A DNA stretch of 64,000 bases from the NCBI GenBank assembly GCA_002224055.1, contig AZLU01000014.1:186001-250000 (forward strand), given 5' to 3'. Source of the DNA: Pezizomycotina sp. ARF18. Its lineage: Eukaryota > Ascomycota. Position 1 is the first letter of the stretch. Every line of letters begins with the position of its first letter. Positions 1 to 10,934 of this stretch are shown piece by piece. Made by a program: the position numbers and the translations under genes. A model generated the notes under the pieces. It ran no database searches. It worked only from the letters and a program-made list of their open reading frames with translations, and was not told the DNA's origin.

Positions 1-2231
1 CACGCGCTTCTGGTGGATATCTAAAGATCCTATAGTTCGTTCGATCTTCGTTAGAATATTTCATAACGAGTGCAATTTAAATTCCCTTGCAGTTTGAGAC
101 AGGGAAAACGCTTAGTTATATTCTAAGTACACAGTAATTATTTTAAACCATATCTAAGACCTAGTCACTTGATGCGGAATTCATTCCGAATGTCTACATG
201 AACCAGTACAAAGAACGCAGCTGAGTACTCCTTCAAACTTATAACGCGGGGTACTTTTAATATATGTCCCGCTGGCACATTGTTCCGGAACACTAACTTC
301 TCATATTAGCTGTCTCCTTACAATCATTCAAAAAATACCCAATTGAACTCCTATTCATCATTCGCCGGTATGAACATTTCTCGCGACAAAGAATTTTTCC
401 CCTCGGTACGATGCCGACTGGCGATACCATTCGTACTCCTTGATCAGTAAAGTTTGAAAGCTGGAGAGGAATCCTTGCGTCAAATTGCGCAATTTCATCC
501 GTATCCTCGCCTGTATCATCAGAGGTATATAGCCACCGACTATATCTGGGGATTAATTAGTTACACATTAATAGTAGGGTCCAGTTCGTCTCCCTTCGTC
601 TCGGATGTAGCCGAGAATTTTCAGGAAGCGTTGGTAAAACTGCTGCGGATCCTACCCAGACTGCCTCATATTGAACCCTGTGGTAGGCGATACAAAGCTT
701 TGACACGTTGAAGAATGTTTTCTTACTAGAGACCCGTCAGGGACATCGTTCTTCCCCACATCCGACAATCTATAAGCTTTGTTGCGGTCCTGAATGTCCG
801 CCGCTCGTTTTAAATCGCGGTTCAAATATAGGACCGCTAATGATAATCTAACCCGGAAACCCTGAAGCGAATATTACCAATAGCTTACAAATTAGGGTGC
901 CTGATTAGGCGAAAAGTTTAACACGTTAACTACTGGAGTTACAGGTCCAGAAGCACGATGGGGGTTCGTGTTCTCCAGCTTTCATGTTACTGCCCAGGAG
1001 AAGCTCAAGCCGGCTTGCCGGGATATATTAATTTTTGACATGTCTCGGAGCGGATGTCTTAAAGTCAGAGGCTGCGCTATAGTCCGCAAGTAGGGCATGG
1101 AGCGGAGTGTAATGGAGCTGCGGTTTCTTCCGGAGAAATCTTTTACCGTTTTCAGGTGGACTCCTGTCTTGTCATCACCTTACCTCATTCTCATCATCGA
1201 AAAAATGAGGCTCTGTGTCAAACGTGTCAAGCTTGCCAATGTTACAAAGGGGTTTGGGATTGAGTTTCATTTTATCGAAACAAGGCGAGACTTTGGGCAC
1301 TCGCTGAACGTGAATACAGTCGTCCTCGAAATCCCACAGCTTGGGGGCTTGATATGCCCAGAAGAAAAAAGAAACTTCTTTAGAAAGAAGGGGGGGAAGA
1401 AGCAAGAAAAAAGAAACTTCTTAAAAAGGTGAAAAACGAAGCAAGAAAAAAAAAGAAAGAATTCCATTATGTTCTCCTCCACCGGGCGTTGCTTCCTAGT
1501 TAGAAGCTAATGTGGGGTAAAATCAATGGTCCATCCATCGGAGGGGTATCAATCGGCGATCCCGTTCAACGGGAAAAAATAGAAGTACTAACTAATAATA
1601 TCAAACCTTCAATAGCTTCGTGCCAATTATTCAAATGCCAAAGGCCTCTATCGAGAAAATTCATTTCGGTTCTGGACATGAGAGGCTTAGTGGGTGTAAC
1701 CCCTCGGCTCAGCCGCCCCGGCCAATATCGTTTTCAACCAATGGCGACGCACCGTTTTCGCTAAGTGTGTCCAGGATTGGAATACGCCCGTTTCATCCGA
1801 ACCCCCATCTCGTATCGCGCTCCAAAGCTGATTAAGCGTCAGGATAACTCTGTTAACAATAAGTTATAAACTTCCAAAATTCCTAGGTGGTTCTCTGTCA
1901 ACCTTGGAAAAGTTCAGAAGTCCTTGCGCCTAGAGATCCAGAAGCATACTCTCATCATTTACAGGGATTCCATGCAACTAATGCTACTATTAGGCAGACA
2001 GCAAGGAGGGATACTATAACGGTAAAAAGTGGAGAATGCGAGGCGAGGTTGCGGGATTTGTCCGTTGTCGTCCCTGAAAGCTTCCTTGGTAACAAGAGAG
2101 ACCTATAATATAAGTCGTTCGAGAGCCAACCGGATCGAACAAGACCGGCAGATTTATTGTAGGTATACCACTCCAGCTATTATCCTAATCGTCGTAGATT
2201 TCACTGTCCAGTGAGCACTATCGGCGAAGAT
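1..2231. other. Intergenic, no gene supported
   Basis: No reading frame here has a convincing protein-like composition; the longer open frames begin with non-ATG codons or show no recognisable pattern. At about 1,360-1,462 there is an A/G-rich stretch in which a short AAAAAAGAAACTTCTT-type unit occurs twice (near 1,366 and 1,407). It probably includes the promoter of the 7-TM gene that starts at about 2,232. Confidence 0.5.
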
Positions 2232-3496
2232 ATGTTCATTTATAAAGGTTACCAGCTTATGGTAAGAACCCTATTTTTTCTTGGATATCCTGGTTTTCTA
2301 CGCATGCCTTTATGCTAACGTTTTCTGGGTCCTAGATCTTTGAATGGATACTTTTTGCAAGCGCTCTACCATTCGTCGCCATCAGATATACGTGCAGTTC
2401 TGCTTCGACATGGCCAAAGAGAGAAGTTCTGACGATAATCGCACTTCTATCGTACCTCATCGAGACCATCGGGGAACAGATATGGGCTAGCTGTGGCTAT
2501 TTCGAGATGGACTACCCCTTTTATGCAGAAACACCGAATGTATGTAGCTACTCCGGGGCTTCGGCGGAGTTCTCTCTGCAGATATAAAATCGCTAACCTG
2601 GCTTTGCAGGTTATTACGATGTTGAAAGTCCAGACTGTCGAAAGTTTCTCATTCTCCACGTGTATATGGGCTTGCAAATACATATTACTGTTATTTTATA
2701 TGGACCTGATGCCTAGAAGGATTTACCAAAGACGTGGTGCTCATCATGGTAACGTGGGCTGTCGTGATTACGGGTAGCCTTTCTTTGCCGATAGTCACGC
2801 TCGTATCCTGCCGGCCATTTAACAAACACTGGAAACCACTGGACAAGAATGGTAAAGCTTGTTGGAGTTACCCTTATGAGTACATGGTTGCGGACTGGGT
2901 TATACATGCAGCTGCAGAACTTTTAGGTAAGCTTTGAAAACATCCGTAGGGAGCTTAGGGTTCTTGGCTGATAACCGAGGTTGATTTAGTGTATATTATC
3001 CCTTTCATCATCCTCCGACATCTGAAATCGATACAGATACACAGAAAAGGCAGCTTACTGGATGTTTGCCGCGGGCGGCATAAATGTTATCTGCGGGCTC
3101 TATCAGATGACCGTCGCTGCTATTCCCAGGATGCCGACATCGACTGGGAGCTTTGCGGGGGAATCTACTACATAGTCGGACCGATATACCAGTGGTCCAG
3201 CATCGTTATAATATGTTTGCCTCAGGTGCGGAGACTGTGGTTGGGATGTCAACGGAAGCTTCAACAGCACCAGTGGTAGAAATCAGAGAAGGTACGGAGA
3301 TGACATCGCGACTATAATCGTCGTTATGAATCGGACTGTTAACACGACCGTGCTGGATGGTACGATCGACGTAAAACTAAGTCCATCGATAGAAGTTCCA
3401 GAGGAGTATGGCTTTTCGCCAAATCTAGAGGCGCAGAACGCCGGAAGTCATTTTACAAGGGTTCTCCATCCCAAGATATTTACTTCCGGGGAATGA
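2232..3496 (+). CDS. Fungal 7-TM rhodopsin-like (PTH11-type superfamily) membrane protein
   Basis: Likely a plasma-membrane receptor-like protein of the fungal rhodopsin-domain family; its ligand is unknown. Proposed exons are 2232-2261, 2336-2539, 2610-2926 and 2990-3496, with GT-AG introns at 2262-2335, 2540-2609 and 2927-2989. Seven hydrophobic segments are visible in order: IFEWILFASALPFVAIRY, EVLTIIALLSYLIETI, WACKYILLLFYMDLM, a long one ending TLVSC, VIHAAAELLVYIIPFIIL, AAYWMFAAGGINVICGLY and YQWSSIVIICLPQVRRLW. The family marks seen are the C-x-PF motif before a W and the final CLP-x-x-RRLW. About three one-base frame changes (near 2,720, 3,050 and 3,140) and one at the tail (near 3,240) must be crossed, so it is a pseudogene or contains assembly indels. 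An open tail of about 80 residues, rich in V, E and P, ends at 3,496. It is clearly paralogous to the gene at 26,118-27,300. Confidence 0.68.
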
Positions 3497-3913
3497 GAGC
3501 CGCTTCTCAGCTTACTGTGTTTCCTTTATTATATAGAAATCGATATCTTAATTTTAGCAACAACTGAGGGTAGCTAGCATTGCAAACGAACAATTTTAAG
3601 AGAATTCATCGTCAAATACTCACGTGTTAGCCATTAGGCAGTTTTGCGGAGTGGTTTGGCCAGAATAACGGGATTTTACTGATTATTACTATAAGCAACA
3701 AAAGGCGCAGTATCTAAATTATAACGGATCCGGAGATAATAGAAAAGTGACCTACAGGATGTCGTCACTTGGGCTACGCATGAAGTTATATTGAGGCACA
3801 AGCTGCACGTACACGTACAACGCCACCAAACTTCGCGACGGTATCTATCTCCGTCGCCACTGTGGTAAGATTTGGGTCGGAGGGAACAGGACCAATGAAG
3901 TAGACATGCTTGT
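3497..3913. other. Intergenic, nothing recognised
   Basis: A stretch of about 400 bp between the receptor-like gene and a weak plus-strand ORF. No motif, repeat or convincing coding frame was seen. Confidence 0.4.
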
Positions 3914-4317
3914 TTGATTACCGTTGTCTCCCTTCCGGTTGACCTCGGCGCGCGCCTCTCGCCCGAAATCCTCCTCTCCCTCTCAAAGCTCCTCGCTGAC
4001 CCTCAAATACCTCGCCTCCGCGAACGCCTCAACCTCCTAACCTCGCTGCCCAACACGCGGGTCGTAAATTTGCCCCATGATATATCCCCGTCGCTATATC
4101 CTCCTCTTCTTCGTATAAAACTCCCGGCCTACCACAGTCACATCATCTCTAGTCGTTATCCGATTCGTCGCACGAATCCCACTCTTCCTACAGTATCGCC
4201 TTCACGCGGCCCGCTAACAACCTCATACACTCCGCCCTCCAATCTTCCTCCGTTCTTGCGCCGCCACCACCGGCATGCTTGCCACCCGCCCGGCCACGAC
4301 TGATGCGAAGTGGGTAA
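3914..4317 (+). CDS. Hypothetical protein, partial
   Basis: Not recognised. The frame reads as a leucine/proline-rich protein (SPEILLSLSKLLADPQIP, then LTSLPNTRVVNLP). Near 4,165 the protein-like frame changes by one base and continues as SYSIAFTRPANNL through a proline run (APPPPACLPPARP) to a stop at 4,315-4,317. There is no ATG at the 5' end of the open frame, so the start is missing, lies in an upstream exon, or the ORF is spurious. Amino-acid composition is the only support. Confidence 0.3.
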
Positions 4318-4429
4318 ATAACGCCGCACTGGATGTAACCCAACGGAATTTTCAGCTGCCAGAGCAGGCGCGGCGAACTAGATACCATTGCGAGCGTGTA
4401 GTAGCTTTCTAGAAGATTAGAGGTTGCAA

Positions 4430-4461
4430 CCAGTAGTCAATCGTAATCCAGTAGTCAATCG
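4430..4461. repeat. 14-bp direct repeat, two units
   Basis: The 14-mer CCAGTAGTCAATCG occurs at 4430-4443 and 4448-4461, giving an 18-bp period. It is too short to assign a function and may be replication slippage. Confidence 0.7.
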
Positions 4462-4764
4462 TGGGCTTTATAACCGAAAGGATAACGGTTCAAAGAAAGA
4501 CAGATAGATGATGCATAGAAAACGAAGCTTGCGATTAACATTCTTGCGAACATATAAACTTGATGAGAATAAAGAGCATCTTGACTCTTATGATGCGACG
4601 CGCCCGTAAGGAAAGCGTCTTTGGTGTATTTCTCCGTTTACTGATCCCCATCCAATTTTCGTAAGCCATGGTTCCCTTCCCTGCCATTCGTCCAAAGGGA
4701 AGATAGAAAAGAATTCAATCAAGCTCCATCGCATGATCTTGATCTTCTCCCTCTGTATCGCCTT

Positions 4765-5674
4765 TCAATTCCATACGATAGTTCCGTCGCATATCTCGGA
4801 GGTTTCTTTTTTGTCGTCCCCCAGTTCAAAATGCAATTCAGATCTTCCTCCGAGTCGGCATCCATGTCGTTCTCCAGGCGGAGTAACCCTCAGTACGCTG
4901 GAACCATCTTCATCCTCCAAATCGCTGTCTTCCTCTTTTTCTCCAGCTTTACAAAGCTCACATTCTCCTCCCCACGCAACATGATCCTCTTCCTCTTCTG
5001 CGGATTCGTCTTGATCATCCATGGATTCCATCTCGTCGTCTTCCTGGTCAGTCACATCCCCATTCCGCCTTCTTCATTATCCCCTTCCTCGTACTCGTCC
5101 TCTTCTTCTTCGTCCTCCCTCTCCGCTTCCGCAATAATATCTTCCCAATCCAACCTCAGCAGTTCCAACTCTCTCTCGACGTCTTCCTGATCAGCGTCCG
5201 CCATAGCATCGGCCTCAGTATCCCTTCTCGATCCCGTTTTAATCTCCAGCAGAAACGGTCGCATAATCTTCTCCAGCTTCCAAGCCGGATTCCAGTGCAG
5301 CCAGCGGACGTAGGTGCAATGCGGGGTGCCTTCCAGATATACCCGTGTGGTTTCGTAAGATCGGTGTGGAACGCGACGAGGAAGGTGGTAAGCTTCGCCG
5401 AGAGGAACGAACTAGCTAAAGCATGGGGAGAGGTCAGTACGGAGATAGTAGTATCAAAAAACTGGTTCTTTAACCGTACTCTCTATAGATATATGGAAAG
5501 CATAGGACGGTAGTAGAATAAACCGAGAGTGAAAACCGATTACGCTTTCAAAACAGAAAGAAAGGAAACCAAACTTACCCGCCGCATCCGCGTAGCCCTA
5601 ATCTCGTTTGCTAATGCCTTTTGCTCGCACGATATCTGCGCTTCCCCTCGCGAGTGACTTCCGGGGTTCGTCAT
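4765..5674 (-). CDS. Hypothetical protein with long acidic region
   Basis: Not recognised. Exon 1 runs 5674-5579 (32 codons from an ATG, starting MTNPGSHSRGEAQ) and joins in phase to exon 2 starting at 5411 across a GTAAGT...AG intron (5412-5578, 167 bp). Exon 2 begins FVPLGEAYHLPRRVP, passes an aromatic stretch (CTYVRWLHWNPAWKLEKIM) and then becomes strongly acidic, with runs of E and D after about residue 110. The frame stops at 5,052, but an equally acidic frame offset by one base continues to 4,765, so the true protein is probably about 245 residues with one indel near 5,056. The acidic tail suggests a nuclear or chaperone-like interaction surface; that is inference only. Confidence 0.5.
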
Positions 5675-7053
5675 CCGAAGCTTCCACCGACTGCCCGTGT
5701 TGCTTCGAGAGTAAACGCCGGCGGATCTAAATTACCACCAATCGGATTAGCTCTCTTCATCGCTACTTGCGATCTATGGTGGCAGGACTGGTTCAGTCGT
5801 AGTCTTGCTGTCCTGAATTTAATATGGCAGGAATTCGATGAGGAAAAAAAGGATGGGTGGTTGTGGTTATCGTGAAAGGAATTTTGAAGTCTTGCTGCAA
5901 TTTTTTGTTTGTTATTTTGTGTTTTCGCGTCGTGGATTATTTCGGAAAACGCGAGTATTTCCAACTGAGGCAACCAATATTTGACAACAAAGATAGAGAA
6001 GCTCACAGCCTCATGATTACTCACTTCCTCAAAAAGTCTGGGACGTTGCGGAGTAAGCAATCAGCAGGCCATCTGCTCTGCGCGAATTTGCCACCCATCA
6101 TTGTGGTTAACTTGCATAAAAGATATATACTTTCTCCCTTCCCATTGTTCCTTAGATCTTTCCGGGCGTTTTTTTTTTTTTGGGGGGGGGGTTTCTCCAT
6201 CGGAGTAGGAGGAACATTTACATCTCGATAGCAGCTTACCTACAACATTTTTCGACATAAGAGCTTGTTTTGGGAGGATACGGCGGAGGACAAAAGTCGA
6301 GACATGGATCGAATCGTGAATGCACTCGGACAGTTCAACCGTAAAAAGTGGACGAGTAGCTTTTCTTGGATAGTTAGGCAAATCAGTAGAATGTAGAAGT
6401 CTTTGCCGAGTCTCTGACCAACAGGGTCAAGAAGAAAGTTTCGATTGGCCGTACAACGATGATATATGAAATCCGAATACCAATGAGCGATCATGAATTA
6501 AGTAGGGAACAAGGAAGTCGCAGAAAGGAATCCGTGGGGTACATGGTACAATCCAAGTCTGTTTACAAGAGTCTCTAAAGACTGGTAAGCTGTTTCACAC
6601 AAGAACCCGCCATAAATGAGAGGAGAGACACGTATTCAAATAACAAGTTCTAGAAAATATGAGTAAGTATTTTTCTTCCATGCAAATTTGCCGCATTTTA
6701 TGGCCATTCCTTGGAAACTACGACTGGGCTGTGTATTGCTTGCCGATCTGCTTCGCGCGAATCTCCATTTTCGAAACCTTTGAGAATTTTGTTAGGCCCT
6801 TCTATCAGCAGAACGTACTTCTGGACGGAAAAAATAGGACGTATAGCGGAATTTATAACCGTGTTCGCGCGCTTTGCGAGAGATCGAGGTGACATCGGAA
6901 CTTTGTCCGCCGATGAGGTTCACTAAAAGCAGAAAAAAGAATATAACGGTATCAGTATAACTTCACGAAGAGGTAGAGCCTGATATATAATGTAGCGCTG
7001 TAGCGGAGAACGGAAAATATTTTCGGTATTATAGCGAGAGAGGAGAGACTGAC
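5675..7053. other. No gene confidently assigned
   Basis: Several open frames of 60-130 codons overlap on both strands here; none has convincing composition or a clear start. A mixed homopolymer (T run followed by a G run, about 6,170-6,190) disrupts reading. The 3' exons of the minus-strand gene at 7,054-7,321 probably lie in about 6,800-6,920 after an intron, but I could not fix its phase. Confidence 0.35.
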
Positions 7054-7321
7054 CTGATTTACAGCATGGCTAAAAAGCTTGCCCTGCAGCCTTTTTTTTC
7101 CCTGCCTCTTCAAAGCAGCTTTCTCCCGTCGACGCGACGTTTGCGTTCCTTGAGACGCAGGTGTTTCTGCTTCTGTTAAGTTCCGGAACGTTCCTAGACT
7201 CGTCGCCGTCGTTCATCTCGAGGCCCTCGTCGAGTCTTCTTCGTCCGACGGAGATCGTCGATGGAAGCTTTGCGATACCTGTTATCGCCTTGGATGGATT
7301 GTTGGTACCCGAAGCGTAGGG
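7054..7321 (-). CDS. Hypothetical protein, internal exon
   Basis: Not recognised. The exon is bounded by a pyrimidine-rich CTGTAG acceptor just upstream and a GTCAGT donor after codons for AVNQ. It reads PYASGTNNPSKAITGIAKL, then GRRRLDEGLEMNDGDESRN, then, after a one-base frame change near 7,155, TEAETPASQGTQTSRRREK and KRQGKKRLQGKLFSHAVNQ. An acidic segment followed by a basic K/R-rich end suggests a nuclear or nucleolar protein; that is inference. The start and end exons are not located. Confidence 0.42.
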
Positions 7322-8713
7322 CTACAGCAGGGGACAGAAGCGGAAGGGAAGGTCAGCTGGGACCGTTGTGCATTGTTCCTGTGGCGGTTCTGCTAAGAAG
7401 GTTAGTCGGCAAGCTCGCTTTCTATATTCGCCTTTTCTTTGTCTGCTTTCTGGCGCTATCAGGAATTGACGTAATTTACCAGTTGTCCTTGTGCTTCTCT
7501 TTCCCTTCTATTGTTCTTCTCTTCCGTCCTTCGATTGCCGGTTGTTGTTCAGTTGTTCGGAATGGGCGAGCACGCGGTGATCGATCGAAAAGTCTTTTGG
7601 TTGGTTGGTCTTTGTTGTCAGTCAGGTTGGAGGAATGGATTGGTTGAAAATTTGGGACTTAGCGGAGTACTGCAACGTAAAGAAAAATACAAAGACATAG
7701 TTTGAAACTTGGAAGGAAGAAAAAAAAAACAAAAAACGAATAATGATTCTTGTGTTTGGTCAAGCAATTGCTTCCCGGTTACAATCTAACTACGCCAATG
7801 TCGGCAAATAAAGTACGATTTATATCGCTCAACCACTTTTTCGTTCTCTAATTCCTTTGCTGGCGCCTTTTTTATTTATTATTTATTTTTTTTTTTTTTT
7901 TGGTGGCATTTTCGAGGCTAATCAATCTTTCCAGCCCCGGCTCTACCTCGATCATGCCCGTCTAACTATGCCCAAATTATCAAGATTGATGTTGATGTCT
8001 TGATTTTCTATTTATCACAAGTACTTGGAAAAAAGAGGAAAGCGCGGAGAGAAGATGTTTAATATTTGGTTATTTTGCCGCCGAACTTTTTGCCTTCCCT
8101 CCCAAAAATGAAAAGAGGGAAAAAAGGGGGGGGAGTTTTCTTGAACGAATACAAATAAACCGCTAAAGAGCAAATTATAAACAATTCAAAGCTCCAAGGG
8201 TTCCACGATGGAGTTTAGAGGCCGTATAATATGTTTTACGGCTCCATCACGCTCTGACTCAAACTTAACATTTGCAGTTGTCACTGACGCCAAGCGATCG
8301 CGGATAAACTTTGCCGCGTTTCGCTTATCGCAGAGCCTCACTTTTTCGGCCAAAAAAAAGCAATTACCGTTTGCAGGTAATCCGGCTGAAAAAAAAAATT
8401 TTTTTTTCTTCTCTCAGATTAACTTCTTTCACAGCTTTCGATATCCTCCTCATCACGACCATCACGACAACCCCCTTAGTCACCAAAGATCGCAACATTT
8501 TAAACGCACGCCAGATTCACGGTTACGTTATCGTACCATCGCGTACTCTATCAGCCAGTTTTCCGCCGGATAAACGCCCCATATCACCCGTACGCTCGAC
8601 CTCGCATCTGCTTCCGTCGCGCGAGATCGCTTAGCGGTTTTCTCCCGCACCAGCCGCTTCTCCTCGAACTACCACCGCCCCTCTACCTCTAAATCCTCTC
8701 ACCATCGACCACA
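7322..8713. other. Intergenic, probable promoter region
   Basis: No gene is supported. It holds a T homopolymer at about 7,883-7,900 and another T run near 8,397-8,407. The stretch just before 8,714 is C-rich with few purines on the plus strand, as is common in fungal 5' leaders. Confidence 0.4.
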
Positions 8714-9431
8714 ATGGGCTTCCCCCGCCCGAAGAGACCATGGCAAGCCACCGCCTCCGCCAAAGCGAAAAAATCCTCCCGCAAAGTCCAAAAACACAGC
8801 AAGCAAAAGCGCACGAAATCCAAATGGCGCACGAAGTGGTCCCACGTCAATGAATCCTACAACGTCGCCTCCAAAGCTTCCAAGCAGCAATACACAAAAG
8901 TCCACCTCTGGCGGAGAAGATAACGCGAGTCGGCGGGGCGATGGTGAAGCAGCTGAGCGGGAAGTATAGGACGTACATGCTGGAGTTCCACCCGGCTGCG
9001 GCGGCGCGGTGGGGTATAAGTGGGTTGATGAAGGCGGTGTTTTGGATCTTATGGAGAAGGAAGGGGTAGGGGTACAATCTGCGGTTGAAGGTGGAGGAGT
9101 TGGAGGTCGTGTACGATGCGTTGAAGACCCAAAAACTTTATCCGTTATTATGACGGCGGAGGAGAAGGATGCGAGGAAGCAGATGTGAAGGAATGGAGAG
9201 AGGAGAAGAACGGAAGAAAAAGGAGAAATCAACTGCGAGCGAGAGCGTTGAGGGAGACGCGGGGAAACAACGGATAGAAAGATGAAGGCGGAAAAGAAGG
9301 ACAACGGAGACGACAGCGAAGAGAGCGACGATGTGACATGGAAATTGATTCCGACTCGGAAAGCGATTCGGGTTCGTTTAGACTGGAGAGACCTGGGCGA
9401 CGACGATGATGGTACGAAGGAGATGGGGTAA
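8714..9431 (+). CDS. Hypothetical protein, basic N-terminus, acidic C-terminus
   Basis: Not recognised. The ATG at 8,714 sits in a good context (ACCACAATGG). The first ~60 residues are extremely basic (KRPWQATASAKAKKSSRKV, KQKRTKSKWRTKW). After frame changes near 8,905 and 9,065 the protein-like frames read LAEKITRVGGAMVKQLSGKY, FHPAAAARWGISGLMKAVF and LRLKVEELEVVYDALKTQK. A last acidic stretch, KAEKKDNGDDSEESDDVTW, ends at the stop at 9,429-9,431. The opposite strand has a long open frame here, but it is an F/S/P-rich shadow. Nucleic-acid binding is plausible from the basic N-terminus but unproven. Confidence 0.42.
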
Positions 9432-9801
9432 TAGCGATGGTTAATCATCGCGGTGACAACTGCTCCTGTCTTTCTCCCGAGATGACACTCTTCTTACAAC
9501 TGCCCGGATCAATACTTTTCTTTCTTCGTGTTTTCATGCCTTCGTTTGCAACTATATTATTCATAGTTTCGCCACTGAAATCGATCTGAGTTAAGACGAC
9601 TACCCTATACATTGGGAATGTTATTATTATTATTATCTGTACGATACATTCTTTGATGCTGCTGTATTGCTTCTATAATTTATCATCTCGTCTGTCGCGC
9701 TCAGATCGGATTACGACTGCATTTATTTACGAAAGGAGACACCTTGACATTTGATGGTCTTGAAACTTCATAGAAGTACATCGCAATATTTTTTCACTTG
9801 T
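9432..9801. other. Intergenic with short TTA microsatellite
   Basis: No gene is seen. A short (TTA)n run lies at about 9,622-9,637. This stretch separates two convergent genes and probably holds both 3' ends. Confidence 0.5.
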
Positions 9802-10471
9802 TCATCTATTCGTCGCTCTCTTTGATCTTTCTCTGGTAAAATCTCCTTCATCTTCCACCCTCTCCTTGATTAGACCCGCTTCAGCTTCCACTTTTTCCTT
9901 CACAGCGGCAGCCTCGTCTTTGATCGTTTTCTTTACGATGTCCGCTTCCTCCTCGACCTTCTGCTTCACAAGCTTGGCTTCGTCCTCAATTTTCTCCTCC
10001 ACAAATTAAACTTCCTCCTCGACGTTCTGCTTTAGTCTCTCCGCTTCCCTCTCAACCTTCTCTCTCGTGCTGTCGCCCTCTCTCGACTGTATTCCGGAGA
10101 ATATCAACCATTGAGGCGAGAACAGCAATCAACTCACGTTCGCGCTTTTGCTCCTCAGCGGTTCTGACGTGATCCTCCAGATTGGTAACGAAATTGCTTC
10201 GCGCAAGGGTAAAATGTGACCAAATTGATCCGATTCATTACCCAGTCCCAGACCCGCAACGTTGGACATATCACTTATCTGCTGCTGCGGCACTGCTCGC
10301 TGCTTCGTCAGCAGCCGCGCTGGCGCCGGCGGTAGCTGCAGGCGCAGCTCCCGGAAGCCTGAGTTGTAGATTTCGGAGAAGGGAGGAAACAACTTTTCCA
10401 GTTGGGACGGGCATCACGGTATTGAAATTGCCGCTTTCCGCGGCGTCGTACCTGGCGATAAGTTTTGGCAT
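9802..10471 (-). CDS. Hypothetical protein with seven 11-residue amphipathic repeats
   Basis: The C-terminal part is built of 11-residue units: EKIEDEAKLVK, QKVEEEADIVK, KTIKDEAAAVK, EKVEAEAGLIK and ERVEDEGDFTR, preceded by EKVEREAERLK and one more unit that contains an in-frame stop (near 10,010). Such periodicity is known from LEA proteins, perilipins, apolipoproteins and synucleins, where it makes long amphipathic helices for membrane or lipid-droplet contact or desiccation protection. I do not claim membership of any of these. An intron at 10,087-10,137 (51 bp, GTGAGT...CAG) is supported. The N-terminus is uncertain: one frame from an ATG near 10,471 reads MPKLIARYDAAESGN, followed by an alanine-rich stretch. 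The stop inside repeat two may be a sequencing error or may mark a decayed gene. Confidence 0.55.
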
Positions 10472-10820
10472 CCCAGCGTCTGAAAACGGCGATCTGGAAA
10501 AATATGAAGGAGATTAAGGCTAGGAGGACGGCGCGGGAGACGTCTAGAATCGTAAACCATGATGAAGCCGCCGAAATCGGCTCGTGGTGGGGTCATCCTT
10601 CGCATGCTGGAAAGCCTCGGATCTCGTTGCTTGCGAATAGGTACAGGGTAGAAAATTGGTGCTTGATAACTGGGGTTCGCAAGAGGGTGAGGAGTGGGTA
10701 GAGGGAGAAGATTTGAAAGGAGAATGGATCGAATTAAACTGCGAAATAATAGAGAGAGAGCAGAACGAAAATAAAACCAAGCAATAAAAGATAACAGAAT
10801 CGAAAAAAGAGCCAAACAAC

Positions 10821-10847
10821 AAAAAAAAAAAAAAAAAAAAAAAAAAA
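10821..10847. repeat. Poly(A) tract, 27 bp
   Basis: An uninterrupted A run on the plus strand in the gap between two minus-strand genes. Such poly(dA:dT) tracts are common in fungal promoters, where they disfavour nucleosomes; an assembly effect on its exact length is likely. Confidence 0.85.
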
Positions 10848-10934
10848 CCCGAATGTTAAAAAGACCTCTGACGGGTGAAATATACCAAAGTTGGGATAAA
10901 TAGAGGTGAAGTACCAATTCCTTGTCTACTCTAA

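Noticed and set aside
8699-9448. 249-codon minus-strand open frame
   Set aside because: F/S/P-rich and low in complexity. The plus strand over the same bases has a well-placed ATG and charged, protein-like blocks, so this is a shadow.
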